A DNA stretch of 64,000 nt from Prevotella sp. E2-28 (GTDB lineage: Bacteria; Bacteroidota; Bacteroidia; Bacteroidales; Bacteroidaceae): assembly GCF_022024055.1 (NCBI RefSeq), contig NZ_CP091788.1, positions 2,728,001 through 2,792,000 of the forward strand, in the 5' to 3' direction. Position numbers and translations under genes: made by a program. Below the pieces are notes generated by a model, which did not search any database, was not told the origin of the DNA, and saw only the letters and a list, made by a program, of their open reading frames with translations. Shown one piece after another: positions 1 through 8,098 of the stretch (positions are counted from its first letter, which is position 1; the number at the start of each line of letters is the position of its first letter).

Positions 1-1
1 C

Positions 2-700
2 AAGCGTCCTTTCACATTCGAGAACCCCATGCACCCTATCACCCAGGGCTTCATGAGCTATTCACAGAACGTCAGCAAACTGGCTGGCTTCTCTGATCGT
101 ACAGGAGAACAGGGCAGTAATGGTCGTGACATCGGTGTGCAGATTCAGGGTGACTTTCTGAAAGATGCCTCTGGCCGCAACCTGCTGCACTATCAGGTAG
201 GTGCTTTCAATGGTGAGGGTATCAACCAGAAAGACAAGAACAACCGCAAGGATATCATCGGTGGTATGTGGGTAATGCCAATTAAGGGTATGCGCATTGG
301 TGCTTTCGGATGGACCGGTAGTCGCGCCGGTGTCGGCGAGAAGAACCGCTATGCATTCTCTGGCGAATATGCCGCTAACGACTGGACTTTCCGTACAGAG
401 TATATCCACAGTCAGGGTTGGAACGCTGCTCACACTAGCGACAAGGCCGATGGTATCTATGCCCTCTGCATTGCTCCTATCCAGAAAAACAAGATGCACG
501 TAAAGGCCCGTTACGATCTGTATCGCGAGGCTAAGGAATGGAACCAGTCAAAGACTCAGTATGAGGTTGGTGCAGACTATATGTTCACCAAGAACCTGCA
601 GATTAATTTAGAGTATGCTCGCGTAAACGACCGCACCATCGCCAACCCCGACAAGCACAGCTACAACATGGTTGACGTGGAGCTGGACTTCAGATTCTAA
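2..700 (+). CDS. Outer-membrane porin, OprO/OprP (phosphate-selective) type, 5' end missing
   Basis: The reading frame is already open at base 2 (KRPFTFENPM...), so the gene begins upstream of the window. The visible 232 residues alternate polar and aromatic residues as in beta strands and end in a phenylalanine (ELDFRF), the usual last residue of an outer-membrane barrel. The wording of the strands resembles the Bacteroidetes OprO/OprP porin family (PF07396), which forms channels for anions such as phosphate. The family is recognised by eye and the substrate cannot be told. A CTAGT-rich tract and then an asparaginase gene follow on the same strand with no visible promoter, so the two may be co-transcribed. 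Confidence 0.8.
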   Translation, partial: KRPFTFENPMHPITQGFMSYSQNVSKLAGFSDRTGEQGSNGRDIGVQIQGDFLKDASGRNLLHYQVGAFNGEGINQKDKNNRKDIIGGMWVMPIKGMRIGAFGWTGSRAGVGEKNRYAFSGEYAANDWTFRTEYIHSQGWNAAHTSDKADGIYALCIAPIQKNKMHVKARYDLYREAKEWNQSKTQYEVGADYMFTKNLQINLEYARVNDRTIANPDKHSYNMVDVELDFRF

Positions 701-746
701 AGCCTAGTTTAAACTAGTATAACTAGTCTCACTAGTACTAGCATAT
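701..746. repeat. CTAGT word tract after the porin stop codon
   Basis: The whole gap between porin and asparaginase consists of CTAGT words beginning at 704, 714, 723 and 732 plus CTAG at 738, about 9 to 10 bases apart. The tract carries TAG and TAA triplets in more than one frame. I see no promoter in it. Confidence 0.75.
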
Positions 747-1787
747 ATGACCTCAAAAATACTATTGATTTACACCGGTGGTACCATCGGTATGAACCAC
801 AACCCACAGACAGGTGCTCTGGAGCCATTTGACTTTGAGCACCTGCTTAGTAGGGTACCAGAACTGGCACAGTTTCAAACCGAGATAGCCACCTATCAGT
901 TCAACCCGCCTATCGATTCCAGCGATATGTCGCCAAAACTATGGACGGAGTTGGCACATATTATTGCCGATCACTACGAGGAGTACGACGGTTTTGTGAT
1001 TCTGCACGGCACAGACACAATGGCCTATACAGCCTCTGCTCTGTCGTTCATACTTGAGAATCTCACCAAACCCGTTATCCTCACAGGTTCACAGTTGCCC
1101 ATCGGCCAGTTGCGTACCGATGGCAAGGAGAACCTCATCACCAGTATCGAGATTGCAGCCGCCCGTCGTCAGGACGGTACAGCAATGGTGCCCGAAGTAG
1201 GCATCTATTTCAACGGACACCTGATGCGTGGCAATCGCACCACAAAACAAAGTGCTGATGAGTTCGATGCATTCGAATCATTCAATTATCCACATCTGGC
1301 CGATGCGGGTGTAGAAATCACCTATCACGACGAATACATTCATCGTCCATCAGCCATCGTCCATCAGCCATCGTCCATCACCCCCCAATTCCGCCTCGAC
1401 AACAACGTCATTATCTTCTCGCTGTTTCCAGGCATCCGCGAAGACCTTATTCGTCATATCATTGCCACGCCCAACCTCCGTGCTATCGTGATGCGTACCT
1501 TTGGCAGTGGTAATGCGCCTCAGAGCCCTTGGCTACTCAATGCACTACGTGAAGGTACCCGCAACGGCAAGATTATCATTAACATCAGCCAGTGCTTACA
1601 GGGCTGCGTACAGATGGGCCGTTACGATACTGGCTACCAACTTCAGGAGGCGGGCGTCATTAGCGGCTATGACGGAACAGTAGAGGCCGCAGTCACCAAG
1701 TTGATGTATCTGCAAGGCAAATACAACGACCCAGAGCTGGTAAGAGAGCTCATGAAACAAAGCATACGCGGAGAAATCACCGTATAA
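747..1787 (+). CDS. ansA: L-asparaginase, cytoplasmic type I
   Basis: Hydrolyses L-asparagine to aspartate and ammonia. Both signatures of the family are present: TGGTIGM at residues 10-16, with the expected nucleophilic threonine at 13, and HGTDTM at 87-92, which supplies the second active-site Thr-Asp pair. There is no signal peptide, which fits the cytoplasmic type. The length of 346 residues is normal, and TGSQLPIGQLRTDG is typical. Residues 199-212 are unusual: they are encoded by three tandem copies of a 14-base word and form a Pro/Ser/His-rich loop that looks inserted between conserved segments. The gene fits the nitrogen theme of this region but lies far from glnN and glnK. Confidence 0.93.
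   Translation: MTSKILLIYTGGTIGMNHNPQTGALEPFDFEHLLSRVPELAQFQTEIATYQFNPPIDSSDMSPKLWTELAHIIADHYEEYDGFVILHGTDTMAYTASALSFILENLTKPVILTGSQLPIGQLRTDGKENLITSIEIAAARRQDGTAMVPEVGIYFNGHLMRGNRTTKQSADEFDAFESFNYPHLADAGVEITYHDEYIHRPSAIVHQPSSITPQFRLDNNVIIFSLFPGIREDLIRHIIATPNLRAIVMRTFGSGNAPQSPWLLNALREGTRNGKIIINISQCLQGCVQMGRYDTGYQLQEAGVISGYDGTVEAAVTKLMYLQGKYNDPELVRELMKQSIRGEITV
1341..1382 (+). repeat. Three tandem 14-base repeats inside ansA
   Basis: The unit catcgtccatcagc occurs at 1341, 1355 and 1369, the last copy with one change. Three units make 42 bases, so the frame is kept although 14 is not a multiple of three. Confidence 0.9.
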
Positions 1788-1809
1788 ACTAACTTTTTCT
1801 TTTCAATAC

Positions 1810-1981
1810 ATCCTTCACATACACTGTAACATATTGATTTTCTGTACAATATGCTGAAGGATGCTTTTGGGGTATGTAGTTTAGGGTAAGTCTGGATAAG
1901 TTTGGGGTATAAAATGTGCAAAAAAAAGACTCTTCACTATATCGCACATAAAATCAATATATTACAGTGTTTGTGAAGGAT
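1810..1981. repeat. Element bounded by 32-base inverted repeats
   Basis: Bases 1810-1841 and 1950-1981 are inverted copies with 30 of 32 positions identical (arms start atccttcaca and end aaggat). They enclose 108 bases with no credible reading frame. It may be a small non-autonomous mobile element or a long RNA hairpin. With the next repeat it fills the gap between ansA and the SusCD operon terminator. Confidence 0.8.
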
Positions 1982-2018
1982 ATTTTAGAAGAGAAAAAAT
2001 ATATTGTTTAGGGTTAAC

Positions 2019-2069
2019 AAGTATGCCATTTAGCACCTCTAAGTATGCCATTTAGCACTCGTAAGTATA
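2019..2069. repeat. 22-base direct repeat
   Basis: The words aagtatgccatttagcac at 2019 and 2041 are identical, 22 bases apart, and a third partial copy (aagtata) starts at 2063. The tract lies between the inverted-repeat element and the terminator. Confidence 0.75.
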
Positions 2070-2093
2070 TAGATTTGCGAGGATAAATAATAT

Positions 2094-2123
2094 AAAAAAC
2101 GGGAGGCATAGCTCTGCCTCCCG
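2094..2123 (-). terminator. Terminator of the SusCD operon
   Basis: The arms CGGGAGGCA (2100-2108) and TGCCTCCCG (2115-2123) pair perfectly around a 6-base loop. On the minus strand the hairpin is followed by a T run, and it lies 25 bases beyond the stop of the last operon gene. Confidence 0.85.
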
Positions 2124-2148
2124 CTTTTTAAATAATATCTAAGAATAA

Positions 2149-2940
2149 TTACTTATTCCAAACAAACACGAAGTTACCGAGATACAGACTAGAACCGTTT
2201 AATAACAGGTGGTTGACAACATAGGTGTTGGCCTCATTCTCCACGTAACAGTAACCGCCATAGTTCACTGTATCATAATAGACGGTGTATCCACTATATG
2301 TACAGTGCTTACCATTTTGCAGCTGAATGGTACCATCAAGATTCTGAGTGAAAGTGATGTTGCCAGTACCCTTACCGTATGCATCAACAATACGATAGAC
2401 ATTAGAACCCTCACCATTCTCAATCTTCACGCCTTCAATTACTTCTCCGTCAGAGAAGTTATAGTCAACGAATGAACATGTACCAGCTGCTACCCAGTTG
2501 TAGTCGCACATGACAACCACTTCTGCCACAGTAATAGGATTACCAATAATTGTATCAGCAGTAGCGACAGATTCTTCATCGAGTTTCAGGGTATAAGCGT
2601 ACTCCTGACCTTTTTCCAGATTCTCAGCCTTGATAGTAACAGTTGCGGTGCTAGAACCATCGGCAAAAATTGCTTCACCATTAGAGAGGTCTGTGAAAAC
2701 ACCTTCGTCTTCACTGCTACCTGTATAGTGAACGGTCAATGCGCCACTGTTTCCAAAACGAGTCAGTGTCACTTTAACTTCAACAGAAGACTCTGCTGTT
2801 ACCAAATTAGTAGTAGCATCGGCGAACGAGACATTAGGAGTATAAACATTGTACACCGTAGCTTCGTTATCTGTATCACACGAAGTGAGCAGGCCACCAG
2901 CAATGATTGCCAGTCCCATCAATATTTTGTTCATTTTCAT
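2149..2940 (-). CDS. Surface lipoprotein with Calx-beta-like domain, third gene of SusCD operon
   Basis: The protein has 263 residues. It starts with a lipoprotein signal ending in the lipobox LLTSC, followed by DTDNE, acidic residues like those that send Bacteroidetes lipoproteins to the surface. Residues about 40-125 (SSVEVKVTLTRFGNSG ... TVTIKAENLEKGQEYAY) read like a Calx-beta or similar Ig-like domain. The rest is beta-rich and unrecognised. The gene follows susD by 23 bases and precedes the terminator, so it is probably an accessory surface glycan- or peptide-binding protein of the transporter. No catalytic motif is visible. The domain call is moderate and the role is inferred from position. 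Confidence 0.7.
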   Translation of the reverse strand: MKMNKILMGLAIIAGGLLTSCDTDNEATVYNVYTPNVSFADATTNLVTAESSVEVKVTLTRFGNSGALTVHYTGSSEDEGVFTDLSNGEAIFADGSSTATVTIKAENLEKGQEYAYTLKLDEESVATADTIIGNPITVAEVVVMCDYNWVAAGTCSFVDYNFSDGEVIEGVKIENGEGSNVYRIVDAYGKGTGNITFTQNLDGTIQLQNGKHCTYSGYTVYYDTVNYGGYCYVENEANTYVVNHLLLNGSSLYLGNFVFVWNK

Positions 2941-2963
2941 AACTTTAATCTCTTTTTACTTGG

Positions 2964-4511
2964 TTAATCAAATGGATTCTGATCTTTGGCATCATCCATA
3001 TTTGCATTGCCATCGAACTCAGCCTGAGGAATTACCATTACCCACTTGTAGCTCTCAGGATCACTTGTGGCAGCATTCAACTTAGCTGATGCAGCAGCTG
3101 AAGGATGACCATCGGCAGTACTACGCACGAAACCCTGGTGCAAGCGGCGAATATCATAGATACGGCCAAACTCACCCCACAACTCAATACGACGCTGGTT
3201 GATGATTTCCTCGCGCAGTGAACCTGTAGCCAAATCGGTTGTTGCACCAAGTGCAGTACCAGTCTTTGCGCAAGTATATGCAGGATCACGCTTAGACATC
3301 AGAGCCTTCAATGTATTCTGAGCATTAACATCCTGACCCAGCATACACTCAGCCTCAGCCTTAGCCAGATACATTTCCTCAACACGCATGAAGATATAGT
3401 CACCTTCCCAAGTTGCATAGTTCACGAACTTGAATTTCTCCTGCTGGTAGCCATTGTCACCATTTGCAGGATCAGCAGGATTCCACCATGCACGGCGAGC
3501 ATCACCAGCACCCATCTTATTGTAGAGGCCACGAGTAATCTGCTGACGTGCAGAATAACCATACTTGCCCTGATCAGCATCCATGTGAGTAAAGAAACTT
3601 GCGTACATACCTGACTGATCAGCGATGATGTTCATACCCCACATCACGTTAGATGCATTAGCTTTGTTCAGACCAGCGAACTGATTCACCTCTGTAATAT
3701 CAATTCCTTCCTCCTTTGCTGCTGCAATAGCCTTGGTAGAATAAGTCAGAACATCATCCCACTTCTCCTCTACCTGTGCGATACGGGCATGGAGGCCATA
3801 GGCCACAGCCAAGCTAATGTGTGATTTGCTGTTGCGGTCATGCTCTGTAGCAGAGAGTAATGCTTCTGCCTTTGCAATATCGCTATCAATCTGCTGATAT
3901 ACCTTAGCAACAGTCTCACGAGCCTTACCCTGTGTATCCTTTGTTGTAGGCTCTGTATAGATAGGAACACAAGGCTCAGTCTCGTGACCTACCAATGTGC
4001 GAGAATACCACTGTGCCAGCATAAAATAGCTGAAGGCACGGATAGCGTAAGCCTGGCCTACTACATAATTCACGTCTGAGGGGTCACCAGTCATTGTTGT
4101 TTCAGCCGTTGTCACATAGTTGGCATTGGCAATCAGCGTATAGAAGAAGTTCCAAACACCATAAGGACGACCCTGTCTATGAGTATAGTCACCCTTCACA
4201 TCAAAGAGATAGTCATAGTAGAACCAACCACTACCAGACTTTGCCTGAATGTGGTCTTCACCCATCAGGTCGGCAGCCAGGTTGATAGCAGCGAGTCCAA
4301 ATTCCTCATGCTCCCATCCTGTTGTATAACCAGTGGTGTACATTGTACGGTAGATACCGTCAATAGCAGCAATGGCACTACCAGCAGAACCTGTCATCTT
4401 CTCAGTTGCGACAGAAGTTGAAGGTGTGGTATCCAATTGTTCATCTGAGCAGGCTGTCAACATAGTTGCACCAAGCAAGCCCATCAGTGTATATTTATAT
4501 ATTGCTTTCAT
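2964..4511 (-). CDS. SusD/RagB family surface nutrient-binding lipoprotein
   Basis: A 515-residue lipoprotein (lipobox MLTAC, then SDEQ) of normal length for SusD. It shows family features: the N-terminal IDGIYRTMY region, a TPR-like helical core (YVVGQAYAIRAFSYFMLAQWYSR), the late RVEEMYLAKAEAECML segment and the C-terminal RRIELWGEFGRIYDIRRL. SusD proteins cap the SusC barrel at the cell surface and hand oligosaccharides or peptides to it. The gene lies 20 bases downstream of susC. No glycosidase, lyase or sulfatase gene is nearby, so the substrate cannot be guessed. Confidence 0.92.
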   Translation of the reverse strand: MKAIYKYTLMGLLGATMLTACSDEQLDTTPSTSVATEKMTGSAGSAIAAIDGIYRTMYTTGYTTGWEHEEFGLAAINLAADLMGEDHIQAKSGSGWFYYDYLFDVKGDYTHRQGRPYGVWNFFYTLIANANYVTTAETTMTGDPSDVNYVVGQAYAIRAFSYFMLAQWYSRTLVGHETEPCVPIYTEPTTKDTQGKARETVAKVYQQIDSDIAKAEALLSATEHDRNSKSHISLAVAYGLHARIAQVEEKWDDVLTYSTKAIAAAKEEGIDITEVNQFAGLNKANASNVMWGMNIIADQSGMYASFFTHMDADQGKYGYSARQQITRGLYNKMGAGDARRAWWNPADPANGDNGYQQEKFKFVNYATWEGDYIFMRVEEMYLAKAEAECMLGQDVNAQNTLKALMSKRDPAYTCAKTGTALGATTDLATGSLREEIINQRRIELWGEFGRIYDIRRLHQGFVRSTADGHPSAAASAKLNAATSDPESYKWVMVIPQAEFDGNANMDDAKDQNPFD

Positions 4512-4531
4512 ATTTTAATCCTTTCTTTGTA

Positions 4532-7500
4532 TTAGAAATTAACTTCAATACCCATAGTCAACGTCTTATTCGGTGAGTAAGAATAAGTAGTGCCACCACT
4601 GAAATTATACTGAGGATCCATTCCTTCAAGATGGCTGAAGAGAGCCACGTTGTCGAAAGAACCATAAACCTTCACACCACCCAAGTTAGCTTTGTTAACC
4701 AAAGACTTTGGCAGAGTATAACTCAAAGTAATGTTCTTGATGGCGAAGTAAGAAGCGTTGATCAGATAACGATCGGTCACGTGAACATTCTCTTTAATTC
4801 CTACACGAGGAACGTCGGTAACGTCACCTGGCTTCTGCCAGCGACGCAGCACATTCTTATTCCAAGTAGAACTGAGATAGCTCAGGTTCATTGAGTTGTA
4901 ATACATGTTGTCCAGCACCTTACCACCAATAGAATAAGTTGTCAGGATTGACAGGTTAAGACCCTTGTAGCTAACATCGGTGCCAATGCTTCCATAGAGA
5001 TCGGGAATACGAGAGCCCATCTCGTAACGGCAAGAAGAAGCGGCTGAATAGCTGTCAGAAATACGCTCGTTTACACGGTTGCCATCAGCATCAAGGTCGT
5101 AAATCCAGTAGAGCTGCTTACCAGTAGCAGGATCAACACCTGCACTCTTACGCAGATAGAATGTATTCAGAGGCAGACCTTCCTTGATGATATAGTTACC
5201 AGAAAGAATCTCAGGTGACTCAGCAGTCAGCTTGGTAACCTCGTTCTTCACAGTAGATCCCATCCAAGAAACATTCCACTCGAAGTCTTGGAAACGAACA
5301 GGAGTACCAGACAGCTCAAACTCAAAACCAGAGTTCTTCATGTTACCTACGTTGGCAGAGTAACCAGAGAAACCAGTTGAAACAGCCATTGGGTAGTCGA
5401 GCAACATATCAGTTGTCTTACGAACATAGTATTCTGCACTGAAGCGGATGCGACGATCCAGAACCTGGCCTTCTAAACCAATATTCATGTTGCTGTTCTT
5501 CTCCCAAGACACTTCGTTGTTCTGCAGTGTAGAAAGTACAGCACCCACAGTGTTGGCATTAGGATAAGCTACACTTGACAGGCCCTGCCATACATAGTAG
5601 TTAGAACTACCATCGCTATAAAGGATATCATCGTTACCCTGCTCACCATAACTCAGTTTGAGAGACAAGTTGTCAACCCAAGTGATGTCCTTCATGAACT
5701 CCTCACTTGAAATACGCCAGTTACCACCCAATGACCAGAAAATACCGGTGCGGTTACCGCTCTTGAAACGTGAAGAAGCATCAGAACGCAGAGAAGCAGA
5801 GAAATAATACTTATCATCGTAGTTATAGTTGAAACGACCCAACCATGAGTTGATGCGATAATCCAAAGAATAGCTATCAGCACCCTTCAGTGTTGCACCA
5901 GGACGAAGCTCCAGCAGTCCGCTCATCAAACCAGAACGCTCTGCATCAATGTAGTTGTACTTATAAGCATAGAACTCGTGACCGGCAAGAATATCGAAAG
6001 AGTGCTTGTCAAAAGTACGGTTCCAAGTCAGCAGTTGGTTGAAAGTGTAGCTCTGAGTACGCATATTGAACTTGGTGAGCAAACCACCAGAAGCAGCCTG
6101 GTTACCATGTTCCATATTCATATAGCGCATACGATTGCGGTTGTCATAGTCGAAACCGAAGTTGATAGCCAACTTCAGGCCCTTTGCCCAACCCATCTTG
6201 TCGTCGTCGCTACCGAATACCAAACCAGAACGCATACCTGCAACGTCACGACGGTTGTCAGCCTTGTCGAGCATCAGCATACCCAGTGAGCTATGATCGC
6301 TCATAGAACCTGGACGCTGGTCGCCATTGGCCAAAGCCTCACCCCAGTCGTACTCAATCTGACCATTTCTGTAAACAGACTTACCCTCTGCATCCTTCTG
6401 ATATACAGGGAACAAGGGATTAACGAACTGAGCTGTGTACCATACATTTGAATATGAAGTACCATCGTAGTCACTGAAGTTTGAAATCGAATGAGCCACG
6501 CTCAAACCAACATTTGCGCTGAACCAGTCGTTTACTTTTGTATCCACATTAACACGGGCATTATAACGCTGGAAAGAAGTGGTCTTCAAAGTACCATCCT
6601 CGTTCAAGTAACCCAGAGACAAAGCATACTTGGTCTTCTCGCTACCACCACTCAAAGACAACTGATGCTCATGACGCAGAGCGTTGTCGCGAGTTACAGC
6701 ATCAAGCCAGTCCTCATTCCATGCAGACTGAGCGTCTGTACGAACCTGACCTGTAGCGGGGTCGATAATCTGATCCCAAGTATAGTTCTTGAATGGGTTG
6801 TAAGTCTCGCCACCCAGTTCGCCACCAAGGTTTGCACGAGCAATGGCCTCAGCATCTGTCCAAGAAGCGCCACCATCCCACTCAGCATTACGCAGAGCCT
6901 CGTAAACCAGCTGTGTGTACTCTTTCTGGCTTACGTTCTGATAACGCTTGTTAGCACGGTTTGACCAACCAATGTTAGAACGCCAAGTAACGTTTGTTTT
7001 ACCCTCCTGACCTCTCTTAGTGGTAATCATCACAACACCATTGGCACCACGAGCACCATAAAGAGCACCAGAAGAAGCATCCTTCAACACGGTCATAGAC
7101 TCGATATCAGCAGGGTTCAGCGATGACAGATTACCATCGTAAGGAATACCATCAACCACATAAAGAGGTGCGCTTGAAGCATTGATAGAACCGAAACCGC
7201 GGATACGGATGTTTGGAGAAGAACCAGGCTGACCAGATGCAGAAGTCATCTGCACACCAGATACGTGGCCTTCCAAAGCCTTTGTTGCAGTAGAAATAGG
7301 ACGGAGCTCCATATCTTCAGAACTGATGCTCTGAGCAGAACCCGTGAATGAAGATTTCTTCTGCGTACCGTAAGCCACAACGATAACCTCGTCGAGTGCT
7401 TTATTATTTGAAGTCAGCAAGATACGCATGCTAGGACGTGCGCTTACTTCCAGCGGTTCCATACCGATATAGGAAACGCGCAGAGTTTTCTTGCCCTCAG

Positions 7501-7693
7501 GCAATGTCAGCGAGAACTGACCACTAGCATTAGTAACTGCACCTACATTGGTGCCCACTACTAGGACCGTTGCACCAATAACGGGCTGTCCGTCATCCTG
7601 AGACACAACGGTACCATTGACTTTTGTCTGGGCAACTACCCCTCCTACCAGAAGGAATAATCCCACTAACAATGTCATTAGTCTTTTTTCCAT
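4532..7693 (-). CDS. SusC/RagA family TonB-dependent outer-membrane transporter
   Basis: A protein of 1053 residues. After a signal peptide (cleavage near VVAQ) come a carboxypeptidase-like regulatory domain (about 25-100), the hinge EVIVVAYGTQKK, a plug with GFGSINASSAPLYVVDGIPYDG-like residues and LYGARGANGVVMITTKRG, then a large barrel ending in VNF. With SusD it imports a ligand across the outer membrane using TonB energy. It is the first gene of a three-gene operon whose likely -7 box is at 7856-7863. No adjacent regulator (HTCS, SusR or ECF factor) was found. Confidence 0.95.
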   Translation of the reverse strand: MEKRLMTLLVGLFLLVGGVVAQTKVNGTVVSQDDGQPVIGATVLVVGTNVGAVTNASGQFSLTLPEGKKTLRVSYIGMEPLEVSARPSMRILLTSNNKALDEVIVVAYGTQKKSSFTGSAQSISSEDMELRPISTATKALEGHVSGVQMTSASGQPGSSPNIRIRGFGSINASSAPLYVVDGIPYDGNLSSLNPADIESMTVLKDASSGALYGARGANGVVMITTKRGQEGKTNVTWRSNIGWSNRANKRYQNVSQKEYTQLVYEALRNAEWDGGASWTDAEAIARANLGGELGGETYNPFKNYTWDQIIDPATGQVRTDAQSAWNEDWLDAVTRDNALRHEHQLSLSGGSEKTKYALSLGYLNEDGTLKTTSFQRYNARVNVDTKVNDWFSANVGLSVAHSISNFSDYDGTSYSNVWYTAQFVNPLFPVYQKDAEGKSVYRNGQIEYDWGEALANGDQRPGSMSDHSSLGMLMLDKADNRRDVAGMRSGLVFGSDDDKMGWAKGLKLAINFGFDYDNRNRMRYMNMEHGNQAASGGLLTKFNMRTQSYTFNQLLTWNRTFDKHSFDILAGHEFYAYKYNYIDAERSGLMSGLLELRPGATLKGADSYSLDYRINSWLGRFNYNYDDKYYFSASLRSDASSRFKSGNRTGIFWSLGGNWRISSEEFMKDITWVDNLSLKLSYGEQGNDDILYSDGSSNYYVWQGLSSVAYPNANTVGAVLSTLQNNEVSWEKNSNMNIGLEGQVLDRRIRFSAEYYVRKTTDMLLDYPMAVSTGFSGYSANVGNMKNSGFEFELSGTPVRFQDFEWNVSWMGSTVKNEVTKLTAESPEILSGNYIIKEGLPLNTFYLRKSAGVDPATGKQLYWIYDLDADGNRVNERISDSYSAASSCRYEMGSRIPDLYGSIGTDVSYKGLNLSILTTYSIGGKVLDNMYYNSMNLSYLSSTWNKNVLRRWQKPGDVTDVPRVGIKENVHVTDRYLINASYFAIKNITLSYTLPKSLVNKANLGGVKVYGSFDNVALFSHLEGMDPQYNFSGGTTYSYSPNKTLTMGIEVNF

Positions 7694-8046
7694 AAATCTC
7701 TCTCGTTTTTTAAGTTAAAAATATTAAAGTTGAATTATTATTATATTGTTCGCGTGTACTTTATATATTAATATTAGGTGAATTGCCTGTCCTCCATGCT
7801 AGAGTTTTTCTTATCATTTTTATGCTTTTTCTTTGCACATTTTGCTTACAGCGTGCAAAAATACGTAAGAATTATTAAATATACAAATAAATTGCCAAAA
7901 AAGTTTTAAAAACGTACAAATTATGTCGATTTATTATTAATTCTGCACATTTTCGTCCGTTTTGCGTAGCATTTTGAAAGATTTCCATATCAGGAAATTA
8001 CATTTCGTAATATTTCGTATAATAAAGAAATTGTCAACTAGGATTA
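7694..8046 (-). promoter_or_regulatory. susC upstream region
   Basis: This AT-rich gap carries no gene. TATTTTTG, a good -7 box on the minus strand, is at 7856-7863 and would give a leader of about 160 bases. Further upstream, 7947-7959 (ACATTTTCGTCCG) is identical to 45934-45946 in front of pyrG. Confidence 0.55.
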
Positions 8047-8083
8047 ATAAAAAAAAGCGGTTAGACTGCCTAACCGCTTTTTT
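8047..8083 (-). terminator. Terminator of the gyrA operon
   Basis: The 9-base arms AGCGGTTAG and CTAACCGCT (8056-8078) form a hairpin flanked by A and T runs, about 15 bases after the stop of the epimerase-like gene. The T runs on both sides could make it work in both directions. Confidence 0.88.
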
Positions 8084-8098
8084 CTTTCTAAATTAAAT

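Noticed and set aside
2200-7700. Polysaccharide utilisation locus
   Set aside because: SusC and SusD are present, but no glycosidase, lyase, sulfatase or sensor gene accompanies them, so a glycan target cannot be claimed.
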